Assembly: GCA_004298115.1 (NCBI GenBank) | Contig: SCRJ01000130.1 | Location: forward strand, 1-64,000 | Reading direction: 5' to 3' | DNA: 64,000 nt | Source: Acidobacteriota bacterium | Lineage (GTDB): Bacteria; Acidobacteriota; Thermoanaerobaculia; Thermoanaerobaculales; Thermoanaerobaculaceae | In this document: one piece after another, positions 17,653 through 26,513 of the stretch | Layout of the letters: the number at the start of each line of letters is the position of its first letter | How positions within the stretch are numbered: the stretch's first letter is position 1 | Made by a program: the position numbers and the translations under genes | Notes under the pieces: generated by a model | Database searches by the model: none | What the model saw: only the letters and a program-made list of their open reading frames with translations | Told to the model about the DNA's origin: nothing

Positions 17653-18992
17653 CAGCTCCTCCCCGCCGCGGCACGCGCCAGGCGGGCGAACTCGTCGCCG
17701 CGGTGGCCGTAGTCCCGAAACTGGTCGAACGAGGCGCACGCCGGGGAGAGGAGCACGGTGTCGCCGGGGCGCGCGATCGCCGCGGCGCGGCGCACCGCTT
17801 CGTCGAGGGTGCCGCAGCGCTCGACCGGCGCCGCGCCGGCGAGGGCCGCGGCGATGGCGTCGGCGGCCTCGCCGATGACGTAGATCCGCGCGAGCCGGTG
17901 CTCGGCCGCCGGCCGCAGCTCGTGGAAGTCCTGCCCCTTGCCGAGGCCGCCGAGGATCAGGTGGACGGTGCCGGGGGGGTAGCCGGAGAGGCCGGCGGCG
18001 GTCGCGCCGATGTTGGTGCCCTTGGAGTCGTCGACCCAGCGCACGCCGGACGCCAGCGCGACGACCTGATGGCGGTGCGGCAGCGCCTGGAACGAGCGCA
18101 GCGCCTGGGCGATCGCAGCGCGCCCGATGCCGAGACGGCTGGCGGCGAGCGCTGCGGCGAGGGCGTTGGCGGCGTTGTGGTCCCCGAGGAGCGGCAGCTC
18201 CGAGCGCGGCAGCAGGGGCTCGCCGTCGAGCACCAGTGTTCCCGCCGCCAGGTGCGCCTGGGCGCCGGAGTCGCTCAACGAGAAGCGGACCTCGCGCGCC
18301 GCCACGCTCAGACCCGAGCACGCGGGATCGTCGGCGTTGAGCACGGCGAAGTCGTTGCGCTTCTGCCGGGCGAAGATTCGGGCCTTGGCGGCGAGGTACG
18401 ACGCCAGGTCCGGGTGGCGGTCGAGATGGTCGGGCGAGAGGTTGAGCAGCACCGCGACCTTCGGGCGCAGCGTCGCGCACCCCTCGAGCTGGAACGAGGA
18501 GAGCTCGAGGATCACTGCGTCCCACCCGCCGGCCAGGGCGAGGTCCGACGCGGCGGTGCCGATGTTGCCGCCCACACCGGCGTGCCACCCTGCGGCGCGG
18601 GCGATGTCGCCGAGAAGCGAGGTCACGGTCGTCTTGCCGTTGGAGCCGGTCACCCCGACGATGGGCACGCCCGGCATCGAGCGTGCCGCCAGCTCCACCT
18701 CGGCGATCACCTCGATCCGGCGGCGGCGCGCCTCGACCAGCATGGGGAGGTCCCACGGCACCCCCGGCGAGACCACGACGAGCGCCGTGCCGTCGGGAAG
18801 GTCGCTCGGATGGTGTCCGAGGACCGTGGCGACGCTGTCCGGGAGGCGGCCGAGGCTCGCATCGAGTTCCCACTCGGTGGCGCGGTCGTTGACCGTGACG
18901 CGCCACCCGTCGCGGGCGAGCAGCGTCGCGGCGGCCACCCCGGAGGCTCCGAGGCCGACGACCATTGCGGCGGAAGGTCGTGTCGTCTTCAT
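17652..18992 (-). CDS. murD: UDP-MurNAc-L-Ala--D-glutamate ligase
   Basis: 446 residues. It adds D-glutamate to UDP-MurNAc-L-Ala. The N-terminal domain has VVGLGASGVAAATLLARDG. The ATP loop is GVTGSNGKTTVTSLLG, followed by ELSSFQLEG and LNLSPDHLDRH. The C-terminal domain has WVDDSKGTNIGAT and LLSPACASFDQF, both diagnostic. Neighbouring overlaps are ATGA with mraY and TGATG with ftsW. Confidence 0.96.
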   Translation of the reverse strand: MKTTRPSAAMVVGLGASGVAAATLLARDGWRVTVNDRATEWELDASLGRLPDSVATVLGHHPSDLPDGTALVVVSPGVPWDLPMLVEARRRRIEVIAEVELAARSMPGVPIVGVTGSNGKTTVTSLLGDIARAAGWHAGVGGNIGTAASDLALAGGWDAVILELSSFQLEGCATLRPKVAVLLNLSPDHLDRHPDLASYLAAKARIFARQKRNDFAVLNADDPACSGLSVAAREVRFSLSDSGAQAHLAAGTLVLDGEPLLPRSELPLLGDHNAANALAAALAASRLGIGRAAIAQALRSFQALPHRHQVVALASGVRWVDDSKGTNIGATAAGLSGYPPGTVHLILGGLGKGQDFHELRPAAEHRLARIYVIGEAADAIAAALAGAAPVERCGTLDEAVRRAAAIARPGDTVLLSPACASFDQFRDYGHRGDEFARLARAAAGRS

Positions 18993-20074
18993 CGTAGTTT
19001 CAACGTCGCCAGGCCGATGAGCGCGAACACCAGCGCGACGATCCAGAAACGCACGACCACCTGGGTCTCCGCCCAGCCGGAGAGCTCGAAGTGGTGGTGC
19101 AGCGGGGACATGCGGAAGACCCGCTTGCCCCTGGTCTTGAAGCTCGCCACCTGGAGAATGACCGAGAGCGCCTCGGCGACGAACAGCCCGCCGACCACGA
19201 CCAGGAGCAACTCCTGCTTGGCGATCACGGCCGTGCACGCGATGGCCGCGCCGAGCGCGAGCGAGCCGACGTCCCCCATGAACAGCTGCGCCGGGTGGCA
19301 GTTGAACCAGAGGAACGCGAGCGACGCGCCGACCATCGCGGCGCAGAACACCGCGACCTCGCCGGCGCCGGCCACCGACGGGATCAGCAGGTACTTGGCC
19401 ACCCTGGCGTTACCGGCGATGTAGGTGAAGACGGTGTAGGTGCCGAAGGCGATCAGGACCGATCCGATCGCCAGGCCGTCGAGCCCGTCGGTGAGGTTGA
19501 CGGCGTTCGAGAAGCCGGCCAACACCACCGCGACGAACGGGATGTACATGACCCCCAGCGGGATGTGGGCGTTCTTGAAGAACGGCGCCACGAGGTCCTC
19601 GGCGTACGGCGAGTGGCCGGCCACCAGGCGGATCGCGGTGGCGGCGAGGAGGCCGGCGAGCAGCTGCAGCCCGAACTTCTGCCAGGCGCCGAGGCCCAGG
19701 TTCTTTCCCCGCCGGACTTTGAGAACGTCGTCGAGGAACCCGATGCCGCCGAACGCGAGCGTGGTTCCGGTCACGATCCAGATCCACGGCTCGGTGAGGT
19801 CGCCCCACAGGAGGATCGGGACCATCACCGCGGCGAGGATCAGCAACCCTCCCATCGTCGGCGTGCCCGCTTTCGCCTTGTGGGACTGGGGGCCCTCCTC
19901 CCGGATCGACTGGCCGATCTGTCGCTCGCGCAGCGCGCGGATGAGCCACGGGCCGAACGCGATCCCGATCACCAGCGCCGTCAGGATCGCGAGCGCCGCC
20001 CGGAACGTGATGTACCGGAAGACGTTCAGAGGGCCCCAGGAGGTGTGCAGCTCGTAGAGGAGCCAGTAGAGCAT
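18989..20074 (-). CDS. mraY: Phospho-MurNAc-pentapeptide transferase MraY
   Basis: 361-residue polytopic inner-membrane enzyme that makes lipid I from UDP-MurNAc-pentapeptide and undecaprenyl phosphate. Motifs are KAGTPTMGGLLIL near the first loops, the aspartate-rich GFLDDVLK, FSNAVNLTDGLDGLA, and the last-loop SPLHHHFELSGW. Ten hydrophobic helices fit the family length. The ATG overlaps the murF stop (TGATG). Confidence 0.97.
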   Translation of the reverse strand: MLYWLLYELHTSWGPLNVFRYITFRAALAILTALVIGIAFGPWLIRALRERQIGQSIREEGPQSHKAKAGTPTMGGLLILAAVMVPILLWGDLTEPWIWIVTGTTLAFGGIGFLDDVLKVRRGKNLGLGAWQKFGLQLLAGLLAATAIRLVAGHSPYAEDLVAPFFKNAHIPLGVMYIPFVAVVLAGFSNAVNLTDGLDGLAIGSVLIAFGTYTVFTYIAGNARVAKYLLIPSVAGAGEVAVFCAAMVGASLAFLWFNCHPAQLFMGDVGSLALGAAIACTAVIAKQELLLVVVGGLFVAEALSVILQVASFKTRGKRVFRMSPLHHHFELSGWAETQVVVRFWIVALVFALIGLATLKLR

Positions 20075-21429
20075 CAGCACGCCTCCGCGAGCAGGCCGTC
20101 GGCCACGGCGTCGAGGCCGACCCCGCGCGACCCCTTGACGAGAACCACGTCGCCGGGGCGCACCAGGCTGCGCACGAGCTCGAGCGCCTCGGCCGCGGTG
20201 GCGGTGCGGTGGGTTTCGGCGCCGGCGGCGGCCTGGGCGAGTTCGGCGGCTCCGACGCCGCCCACGGCAACGACCACGTCGGCGGCCGCCGCCGCCTGGC
20301 GGCCGACCTCGCGGTGGAGGGCTGCCGAGGTCGGACCGAGCTCGAGCATCTCGCCGAGCACCGCCACCCGCCGCCCCGGCGTGGCGGCGAGCAGTGCGAG
20401 CAGCGCACCCGCCGCCTCGGGCGACGAGTTGTAGCTGTCGTCGACGAGGGCGACCCCGTTGCCGAGGGCGTGGACCTCGCCGCGGCGCGGGGCCGGGCGC
20501 AGCCGAGTGGCCGTGGCGGCGACGTCTTCCGGCACGACGCCGAGCGCGAGCGCGAGGGTGGCGGCCGCGAGCAGGTTGTCGGCCTGATGGCGGCCCGGCA
20601 ACGACCACTCGACGGGCACGCGCCCGAGCGGGCCGGCGAGCGCGAAGGTCGCGCCCAACAGGCCGCGCCCCTGATAGTCCTCGATCCAGAGGTCGGAGCC
20701 GCCGGGCGCGCCGAAGCGCAGGACGGTGCCGGAAAACCGCGGCGCGAACGCCGCGACTCTCGGGTCGCCGGCGTTGAGGACGAGGAGGCCGTCAAGGCCG
20801 AGGTGGCGGATGAGCTCCGCCTTGGCCTCGGCGATCGCGTCGAGGTCGGGGAAGAACTCGAGGTGGACCGGCGCCACCACCGTGATCAGGACGGCGTCGG
20901 GTTGGGCGATGGCGCCGAGGCGGTCGAGCTCGCCCGCGTGGCTCATGCCGAGCTCGGCGACCATCCAGGCGATCCCCTCGGACTGGTTGCACAGCTCCAC
21001 CGGGAAGCCGGTCTCGGAGTTGCGGTTGCCGCTCGTGCACCCGACCGGGAAGGAGGTGCCGAGCAGCGCGGTCAGGAACTCCTTGGTGGTCGTCTTGCCG
21101 ATCGAGCCGGTGACCGCCGCCAGGCGGTAGGCCGCCGCGGAACGCTCCGCCGCGGCCAGACGCTGCAGCGCGGCGAGAGCGTCCGGGGCCACGATCTGCG
21201 GCAGGTCGAGGTCGAGAGGGCGGGTGAGCAGGACCGCCGCCGCACCGGCCGCCGCCGCCGCGGGCGTGAAGTCGCGACCGTCGACGCGAGCCCCCGGCAG
21301 CGCCACGAACAGGTTGCCGGGCTGCACCGCGCGCGAGTCGATGGCGACGCCGGCCACCGGCGTTTCGGGGTCGCCCCGGAGGTCGGCGGCAAGGAGGCGC
21401 GCGATCTCGCCGGCGCTGCGGCGGATCAC
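20074..21429 (-). CDS. murF: UDP-MurNAc-tripeptide--D-Ala-D-Ala ligase
   Basis: 451 residues. It adds the D-Ala-D-Ala dipeptide to the UDP-MurNAc-tripeptide. The ATP loop is VTGSIGKTTTKEFL, followed by NRNSETGFPVELCN and ELGMSHAGELDRL, typical of MurF. The C-terminal domain holds VDDSYNSSPEAAGALL and LVKGSRGVGLD. The GTG start at 21429 overlaps the murE stop. Confidence 0.96.
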   Translation of the reverse strand: MIRRSAGEIARLLAADLRGDPETPVAGVAIDSRAVQPGNLFVALPGARVDGRDFTPAAAAAGAAAVLLTRPLDLDLPQIVAPDALAALQRLAAAERSAAAYRLAAVTGSIGKTTTKEFLTALLGTSFPVGCTSGNRNSETGFPVELCNQSEGIAWMVAELGMSHAGELDRLGAIAQPDAVLITVVAPVHLEFFPDLDAIAEAKAELIRHLGLDGLLVLNAGDPRVAAFAPRFSGTVLRFGAPGGSDLWIEDYQGRGLLGATFALAGPLGRVPVEWSLPGRHQADNLLAAATLALALGVVPEDVAATATRLRPAPRRGEVHALGNGVALVDDSYNSSPEAAGALLALLAATPGRRVAVLGEMLELGPTSAALHREVGRQAAAAADVVVAVGGVGAAELAQAAAGAETHRTATAAEALELVRSLVRPGDVVLVKGSRGVGLDAVADGLLAEAC

Positions 21430-22883
21430 GGCCGTCTCCTCTGCGCGAGCTCGCGGATCACGACGCGGTCGTCGAACGGCACGGTGTGGTCGGCGAAGAC
21501 CTGCTCCGTCTCGTGGCCCTTGCCGGCCACGAGTACGATGCAGCGCTCGTCGGCCAGCGACAGCGCCGCGGCGATCGCCTCCCGCCGGTCGGGGATCGCC
21601 AAGGCCCGCGGGTTCCCCGACGCGCGGACTCCGGCGACGACCTGGTCGACGATCGCCTGCGGGTCCTCGCTGCGCGGGTTGTCCGAGGTCACGACGGGGA
21701 CGTCCGCCAGCCGGCCGACCGTCTCGCCCATCGGGGCGCGCTTGCCGGGATCGCGGTCGCCGCCGCACCCGAACACCACCACGAGGCGCCTCTCGCCGAC
21801 CTCGCGCAGCGCCAACAGGACCTGCTCCAGGGCGTCGGGCGTGTGGGCGTAATCGACGAATACGGGGAATGCGGTCCCGGCTGCGACCGGCTCGAGGCGG
21901 CCCGCGAGCGGCACGGCGCCGGCGAGGGCGCCTGCCGTCGCGTCGAGCGGCCAGTCGAGGGCGACCGCCACGGCCGCGGCCGCAAGCGCGTTGCGCACGT
22001 TGTGGCGTCCCACCAGCGGCAGCCGCACCGGCGCCGAGCCGGCGGGGGTGTGGAGGACGAACGTCGTGCCGCCGGCGTCGCAGGCGACGTCGGACGCCGT
22101 GATGTCGCGCCCGGCGCCGAGGCCGAAGGTGAGGTCGCCCGGCCGAGGCGACGCCGTCAGGCGCGCGACGAACTGATCGTCGGCGCCGATGACGCGACGG
22201 CCGGGCGGGCTCTCCCGCAGCCGCTCGGAAAGGGCGGCCTTGGTGGCGAAGTACTCCTCGAGGCCCGGGTGGAAATCGAGGTGGTCGCGGGTGAGGTTCG
22301 TCCAGACCACAACGTCGAACTCGAGCCCGGCGACGCGGTCGAGCGTGATCGCGTGCGACGAGACCTCGAGCGCCGCGACGGTGCCGCCGGTCGCGGCGAG
22401 TTCGGCGAGCAGAGGCGCGAGGTCGGTGGCTTCGGGCGTCGTGCGGGTCGCGTGCTCGCTGCGCTGGGGCAGCGTATACCCGAGGGTGCCGAACGTCCCC
22501 GGCCGCTCCCCGGCCGCCTCTGCGATGCGCCCCACCAGGCTCACGACCGTGCTCTTGCCGTTCGTCCCGGTCACGCCGACCATGCGCAGCCGTCGCTCCG
22601 GATGGCCGGCCAACGCCCACGCGGCCAGCGCCATCGCCAGGCGCGGGCGGGGCGCGGACAACCAGGCAACCCCTGCTCCGGGGTCGCGGTCGGAGAGGAT
22701 CGCCACGGCGCCGCCCGCGACGGCCTCGGCCGCGAACTCGATCCCGTGGCGCTTGCGGCCCGCGACGGCGGCGAACACCCATCCGGGGCGCACGGCCTGC
22801 GCGACGTGGGTGATGCCGAGCACCTCGGCGTCACCCCCGCGCAGCGACGCGCCGCACGCGACGGCGAGCTCGACCAGGGTCAT
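21426..22883 (-). CDS. murE: UDP-MurNAc-L-Ala-D-Glu--meso-DAP ligase
   Basis: 485 residues. It adds the third amino acid of the stem peptide. The ATP loop is GVTGTNGKSTVVSL, then TRTTPEATDL, EVSSHAITLDRV, NLTRDHLDFH. The C-terminal domain has FVDYAHTPDALE and TSDNPRSEDP. The DNPR motif marks enzymes that use meso-diaminopimelate rather than L-lysine, which tells the peptidoglycan chemotype of this organism. It overlaps ftsI by ATGA and murF by GTGA. Confidence 0.96.
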   Translation of the reverse strand: MTLVELAVACGASLRGGDAEVLGITHVAQAVRPGWVFAAVAGRKRHGIEFAAEAVAGGAVAILSDRDPGAGVAWLSAPRPRLAMALAAWALAGHPERRLRMVGVTGTNGKSTVVSLVGRIAEAAGERPGTFGTLGYTLPQRSEHATRTTPEATDLAPLLAELAATGGTVAALEVSSHAITLDRVAGLEFDVVVWTNLTRDHLDFHPGLEEYFATKAALSERLRESPPGRRVIGADDQFVARLTASPRPGDLTFGLGAGRDITASDVACDAGGTTFVLHTPAGSAPVRLPLVGRHNVRNALAAAAVAVALDWPLDATAGALAGAVPLAGRLEPVAAGTAFPVFVDYAHTPDALEQVLLALREVGERRLVVVFGCGGDRDPGKRAPMGETVGRLADVPVVTSDNPRSEDPQAIVDQVVAGVRASGNPRALAIPDRREAIAAALSLADERCIVLVAGKGHETEQVFADHTVPFDDRVVIRELAQRRRP

Positions 22884-24568
22884 GCTCGCCCTCCCCCTTC
22901 CGGCACGAGACCGAGCAGGGTCACGATGCGCGCGGCGATCTTGCCGAACGCCGGCGCGGCGACGTCGGCCGCCCAGTAATCGCTGACCGGTTCGTCGACG
23001 CACACGACCATGACGACCTTGGGGTCCGGCATCGGGAAGAACCCTGCGAACCAGGCGACGTGGCGCCCGGCCGTGTAGCTCCCCCGCGACGCCCGCTGCG
23101 CCGTGCCGGTCTTGCCCGCGACGATGTAGCCGGGCACGGCGGCGGTCTTGCCGGTGCCTTCCTCGACGACCGCCTCGAGCATCGTGGCGATCTGGTTGGC
23201 GAGCGCGGCGGGCACCACTCTGGTCCCGGGGAGCGGCTGCGCGGGCGCCACCGAGCGGCCGTCGCGGTCGCGCGTGTCGAGCACGAGCCGCGGGTGGACG
23301 AGCACCCCGCCGTTGGCGATCGCCGCGTACCCCTGGGCGAGCTGGAGCGAGGTCACGCTGATCTCCTGGCCGAGGGCGAGACCGGCGCGCGACAGCGCCG
23401 ACCAGAAGCGCGGCCCGTGGTAGATCCCGCGGGTCTCGGCGGGCAGTCCGACGCCGGTGGGCCGGCCGAAGCCGAAGGAACGGATCATCTCGTCGAGGCG
23501 GTCGGGCTCGACGCGGTACGCGATCCTGATCGCGCCGGCGTTGGAGGACTTCGCCAGCACTTCCCGCACCGGCAGGAGGCCGTAGCGGGCGTGGTCGCGG
23601 ATGAACGCGTTGGCGATCTGGACGCCGCCGCCTGAGCAGTCGACCATCTCGAACGGGTTGAGCACGCCGGAGGTGACGGCAGCCGCGACGATGAACGGCT
23701 TGAACGTGGAGCCCGGCTCGAGGGCGTCCTCGACGGCGCGGTTGTGTCGGGCGCTGGGCGCGGACTGCCCGATCTCTCCGGGGTCGTAGGAGGGGACGGA
23801 ACCGAGCGCGAGCAGTTCGCCGGTGGCCGGGTCCATGACGACGGCGGAGGCTCCGCGCGCGCCGGTCTTGGCGACGGTGGCGGCAAGCTCCTGCTCCACG
23901 ACCTGCTGAATGCGGCAATCGATGCTGATCACCAGCGACTGGCCCGGGCGGCCGGGCGTCTCGAGGCGAAGGTCGAGCGGCGTGGGTGAGCGCTTGCCGT
24001 CGCGCAGCACGTGATACACGCTCGGAACGCCGCGGAGCGTGCGGTCGTAGAACGCCTCGAGGCCGGCCTGACCGCGACCCTCCGAGTCGAGGAAGCCAAC
24101 GGTCGGCCCCGCGAGAGCGCCGTTCGGGTACACCCGGCGCTCGGTGGGCAGCGTCCCGACGCCGCGCTGGTGCAGGCGGGCGACGGCGTCGGCCACCCGC
24201 GGGTCGAGGTCCTTCGCGACGTAGAAGAAGCCGTCGTGCGCGGCGAGCTCGGCCTGCACCGCCGCCGCCGGCTCTCCGACCAGGCCGGCGAGCCCGGATG
24301 CGACCTCCGGCCACACCTTGCGCGGGATCTGGTGGGGGTTCGCGTACACGGCGACCCGCTCGAGGCTGCCCGCGAGCAGGCGGCCGTCGCGGGTGACGAT
24401 GTCGCCCCGCGGCTCCTCGATCTCGATCGTTCCCTCGCGCTGGCGCGCCGAGGCACTCTCCCACTGGCGATGGTCGAGCACCTGCACCTGCACGAGGCGA
24501 ACCACGACGACCGCGGTCCACGCCGCCAACGCCCACCCGATCCAGCGCAGTCGCGCGTCGTTGATCAT
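22880..24568 (-). CDS. ftsI: Septal transpeptidase FtsI (PBP3)
   Basis: 562 residues. One N-terminal membrane anchor (about residues 8-30), then the pedestal domain (EPRGDIVTRDGRLLA, typical of class B PBPs) and the transpeptidase domain. The active-site motifs are Ser287-x-x-Lys290 in EPGSTFKPF, Ser341-x-Asn343 in KSSNAGA, and Lys486-Thr-Gly in AGKTGTAQ. It forms cross-links at the septum with FtsW. There is no C-terminal PASTA domain, unlike SpoVD-type proteins. It overlaps ftsL by ATGA and murE by ATGA. Confidence 0.95.
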   Translation of the reverse strand: MINDARLRWIGWALAAWTAVVVVRLVQVQVLDHRQWESASARQREGTIEIEEPRGDIVTRDGRLLAGSLERVAVYANPHQIPRKVWPEVASGLAGLVGEPAAAVQAELAAHDGFFYVAKDLDPRVADAVARLHQRGVGTLPTERRVYPNGALAGPTVGFLDSEGRGQAGLEAFYDRTLRGVPSVYHVLRDGKRSPTPLDLRLETPGRPGQSLVISIDCRIQQVVEQELAATVAKTGARGASAVVMDPATGELLALGSVPSYDPGEIGQSAPSARHNRAVEDALEPGSTFKPFIVAAAVTSGVLNPFEMVDCSGGGVQIANAFIRDHARYGLLPVREVLAKSSNAGAIRIAYRVEPDRLDEMIRSFGFGRPTGVGLPAETRGIYHGPRFWSALSRAGLALGQEISVTSLQLAQGYAAIANGGVLVHPRLVLDTRDRDGRSVAPAQPLPGTRVVPAALANQIATMLEAVVEEGTGKTAAVPGYIVAGKTGTAQRASRGSYTAGRHVAWFAGFFPMPDPKVVMVVCVDEPVSDYWAADVAAPAFGKIAARIVTLLGLVPEGGGRA

Positions 24569-24963
24569 CGGGGTTTGCTCCGCGCCGGGTTCGGGCGCGC
24601 CGGGGTCGGCGACGGCTGGGGGAAGACGAGCTCCCCCGCCGGGGTGAGGTGGCCGACCTGGTCGGGTCCGACCGGCGCGAGGTCGAGCGTGTCGAGCTGC
24701 GCGGCAAGCGCCGCGGGCGACGTCAACGCCTCGCGCTCCAGAAGCAGGCGGCGCCGTTCCCCTTCGAGATGGTCGACCGAGCGCGTGAGCTGCGCGATCT
24801 CGTACTGCATCCGCACCGTCGCCTGGCGCGGCGCGATGAACGCCGCCATGACGACGCTCACGGCGGCCGCGCCGGCGAAGCAGATCGCGACCCACCGGTG
24901 CCAGCTGGTGTCGAGCTGCCGCCGCAGCCAGGTGTTGCTGGGCCGGTAGCCGCCGACGTTCAC
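24565..24963 (-). CDS. ftsL: Cell division protein FtsL-like
   Basis: 132 residues with a short basic N-terminus, one membrane helix (about residues 25-45, VAICFAGAAAVSVVMAAFI), and a heptad-like periplasmic helix rich in Leu/Glu/Arg (about 50-85). A Pro-rich tail follows. The sequence is poorly conserved, as is normal for FtsL, so the name rests on size, topology and its place between rsmH and ftsI. The GTG start overlaps the rsmH stop (GTGA). Confidence 0.85.
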   Translation of the reverse strand: MNVGGYRPSNTWLRRQLDTSWHRWVAICFAGAAAVSVVMAAFIAPRQATVRMQYEIAQLTRSVDHLEGERRRLLLEREALTSPAALAAQLDTLDLAPVGPDQVGHLTPAGELVFPQPSPTPARPNPARSKPR

Positions 24964-25889
24964 TCCGCCCTCCGGGCGACGCGGAGCTTGGCGGAGCGGG
25001 ACCTCGGGTTGATCGCGACCTCGGACTCGTCCGGCGTCACCGGGCGCGGCGTCAGGATCTCGAGCATCCGCTCGGGCCGGCAGCTGCAGGCGAAGCTCCC
25101 GGGCGGGCAGACGCAACGCCCCGAGAGGTGGCGCAGGGCGCGCTTGACGAGACGGTCTTCCAGCGAGTGGAACGCGATCACCGCAAGGCGACCGCCGGGG
25201 CGAAGCAGGCGCGCCGCCTGCTCGAGGGCCGGGGGGATCCCCTCGAGTTCGCGGTTGGTCGCGATTCGGAGCGCCTGGAACGTCCGCGTTGCGGGATCGA
25301 TGCGACCGCCCGTCGCGCCGAGGGCGGCGTGCACGACGCGGCGCAACTCGCCGGTCGTGGAGAGCGGCCGCTGCATCCGGGCCCGCACGATCGCCCGCGC
25401 CACCCGCCGCGCGCGCGGTTCCTCACCGAGGTCGCGCAGCACGCGCACCAACTCCTCCTCCGAAAGCGCCGACAGGAGGTCGGCCGCAGTCGCACCGTCC
25501 GGCCCGAACCGCATGTCCAGGGGTGCGTCGTGGCGGAACGAGAACCCGCGATCGGGCGTGTCGAGCTGCAACGACGAGACGCCGAGGTCGAACAGGACGC
25601 CGTCGGACGAGGTCACGCCGTTTTCGCTGGCGATCTCGGCGAGTCGCCAGTACGATCCCTGGACGAGCGTCGCACGCGAGCCGAACTCGGAGAGGCGAAC
25701 GCCGGCGAGGGCGAGCGCGCCGGGATCCAGGTCGAGGCCGAGAAGGCGCAGATCCGGGCACGCCGCGAGCAGGGCGTGGGCGTGGCCCCCGAGGCCGACC
25801 GTCGCATCGACGACCCACCCCGTCCCGGGGGGCGCCAGCGCCTCCACGATCTGCGCGAGCAGAACCGGTTGGTGTTCGGCCGCACGCAT
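24960..25889 (-). CDS. rsmH: 16S rRNA (cytosine(1402)-N4)-methyltransferase
   Basis: 309 residues (also called MraW). It methylates N4 of C1402 in the decoding centre with S-adenosylmethionine. EHQPVLLAQIVEAL is the family N-terminus; VVDATVGLGGHAHALL is the SAM loop; DGVLFDLGVSSLQLDTPDRGFSF is the catalytic region; RLAVIAFHSLEDRLVK the C-terminal signature. A CxCPPGSFACSC cluster is near the end, as usual. It starts 6 nt after the mraZ stop. Confidence 0.96.
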   Translation of the reverse strand: MRAAEHQPVLLAQIVEALAPPGTGWVVDATVGLGGHAHALLAACPDLRLLGLDLDPGALALAGVRLSEFGSRATLVQGSYWRLAEIASENGVTSSDGVLFDLGVSSLQLDTPDRGFSFRHDAPLDMRFGPDGATAADLLSALSEEELVRVLRDLGEEPRARRVARAIVRARMQRPLSTTGELRRVVHAALGATGGRIDPATRTFQALRIATNRELEGIPPALEQAARLLRPGGRLAVIAFHSLEDRLVKRALRHLSGRCVCPPGSFACSCRPERMLEILTPRPVTPDESEVAINPRSRSAKLRVARRAE

Positions 25890-25895
25890 CGGGCA

Positions 25896-26336
25896 TCACT
25901 GCTCCAGCGCAGCGAGAGCGGCAAGCTCCTCGTTGGTGAACGCCGTGGCCAGTTCGGCCTGGACGCGGTCGCGGGCGACGACCGCGAGGAAGCGCCCCCG
26001 TCCCGAGACCACGACCTCGCCGTTGCCCTGCAGGACATCGCGCAGCAGGGCGGGGACCAGCACGCGGCCCTGCGCGTCGACCTCGTCCTCCTGGCCGTAG
26101 TTGGCGTGCTCCAGGAGGCGTTGCACCAGCGGGTCCATCGAGGGACGGGCAAGGAACCGGCGCTCGAGTTCCTCCCACACGACGAGGGGGTATACGCGGA
26201 GCTCGAACGGGGACAGGGAGGTGACGAACACGCGGGGGCCGTGCCACTCTTCGAGCTGGCCCTTGAGGCGTGCGGGGAGCTTCAGGCGGCCCTTGTCATC
26301 GACGGTGGCCTGGTAGCTCCCGCGAAAAGTCTCCAT
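25896..26336 (-). CDS. mraZ: Transcriptional regulator MraZ
   Basis: 146 residues with two SpoVT/AbrB-like halves. MraZ forms a ring-shaped oligomer that represses its own dcw promoter in species studied. FRGSYQATVDDKGRLKLPARL opens the first half, and VDAQGRVLVPALLRD the second, each with the DxxGR motif. The ATG at 26336 has GGAGGGG 5 nt upstream; a longer in-frame reading to 26396 would run through the operator boxes described at 26372-26406. It is the first gene of the dcw operon. Confidence 0.95.
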   Translation of the reverse strand: METFRGSYQATVDDKGRLKLPARLKGQLEEWHGPRVFVTSLSPFELRVYPLVVWEELERRFLARPSMDPLVQRLLEHANYGQEDEVDAQGRVLVPALLRDVLQGNGEVVVSGRGRFLAVVARDRVQAELATAFTNEELAALAALEQ

Positions 26337-26371
26337 CTTCCCCTCCGAAAACCCGCCGGCGCGGGTGGTGG

Positions 26372-26406
26372 GCCACAGCGGTCCACTTCGCTCCACTTTT
26401 GTCCAC
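26372..26406 (-). promoter_or_regulatory. Predicted MraZ operator: four GTGG boxes at 10-bp period
   Basis: On the minus strand GTGGA, GTGGA, GTGGA and GTGGC begin at 26406, 26396, 26386 and 26376, exactly 10 bp apart with 5-bp spacers. In other bacteria MraZ binds direct repeats (TGGGN in E. coli) separated by 5 nt just upstream of mraZ, so this layout fits although the box differs. The boxes cover roughly +1 to +35 of the predicted transcript, a repressing position. Confidence 0.65.
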
Positions 26407-26410
26407 CGCC

Positions 26411-26439
26411 ATGATGGGATGACCCACGCCCCCTGTCAA
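26411..26439 (-). promoter_or_regulatory. Promoter of the dcw operon
   Basis: TTGACA (26439-26434) is a perfect -35 box. It is followed by 17 bp and CATCAT (26416-26411), a 4/6 match to TATAAT. Transcription would begin near 26404, inside the first GTGG box. Confidence 0.6.
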
Positions 26440-26513
26440 GATGCCGCAGGGTTGCGGAGTCCGCCGGGTTCGGCCTTCACGGGGGAGGAAACGGGCGGAA
26501 ACGGCGGGTTCGG

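Noticed and set aside
25890-25905. ATG at the mraZ stop (TGATG) as rsmH start
   Set aside because: It is out of frame with rsmH; the family N-terminus MRAAEHQPVL begins at 25889.
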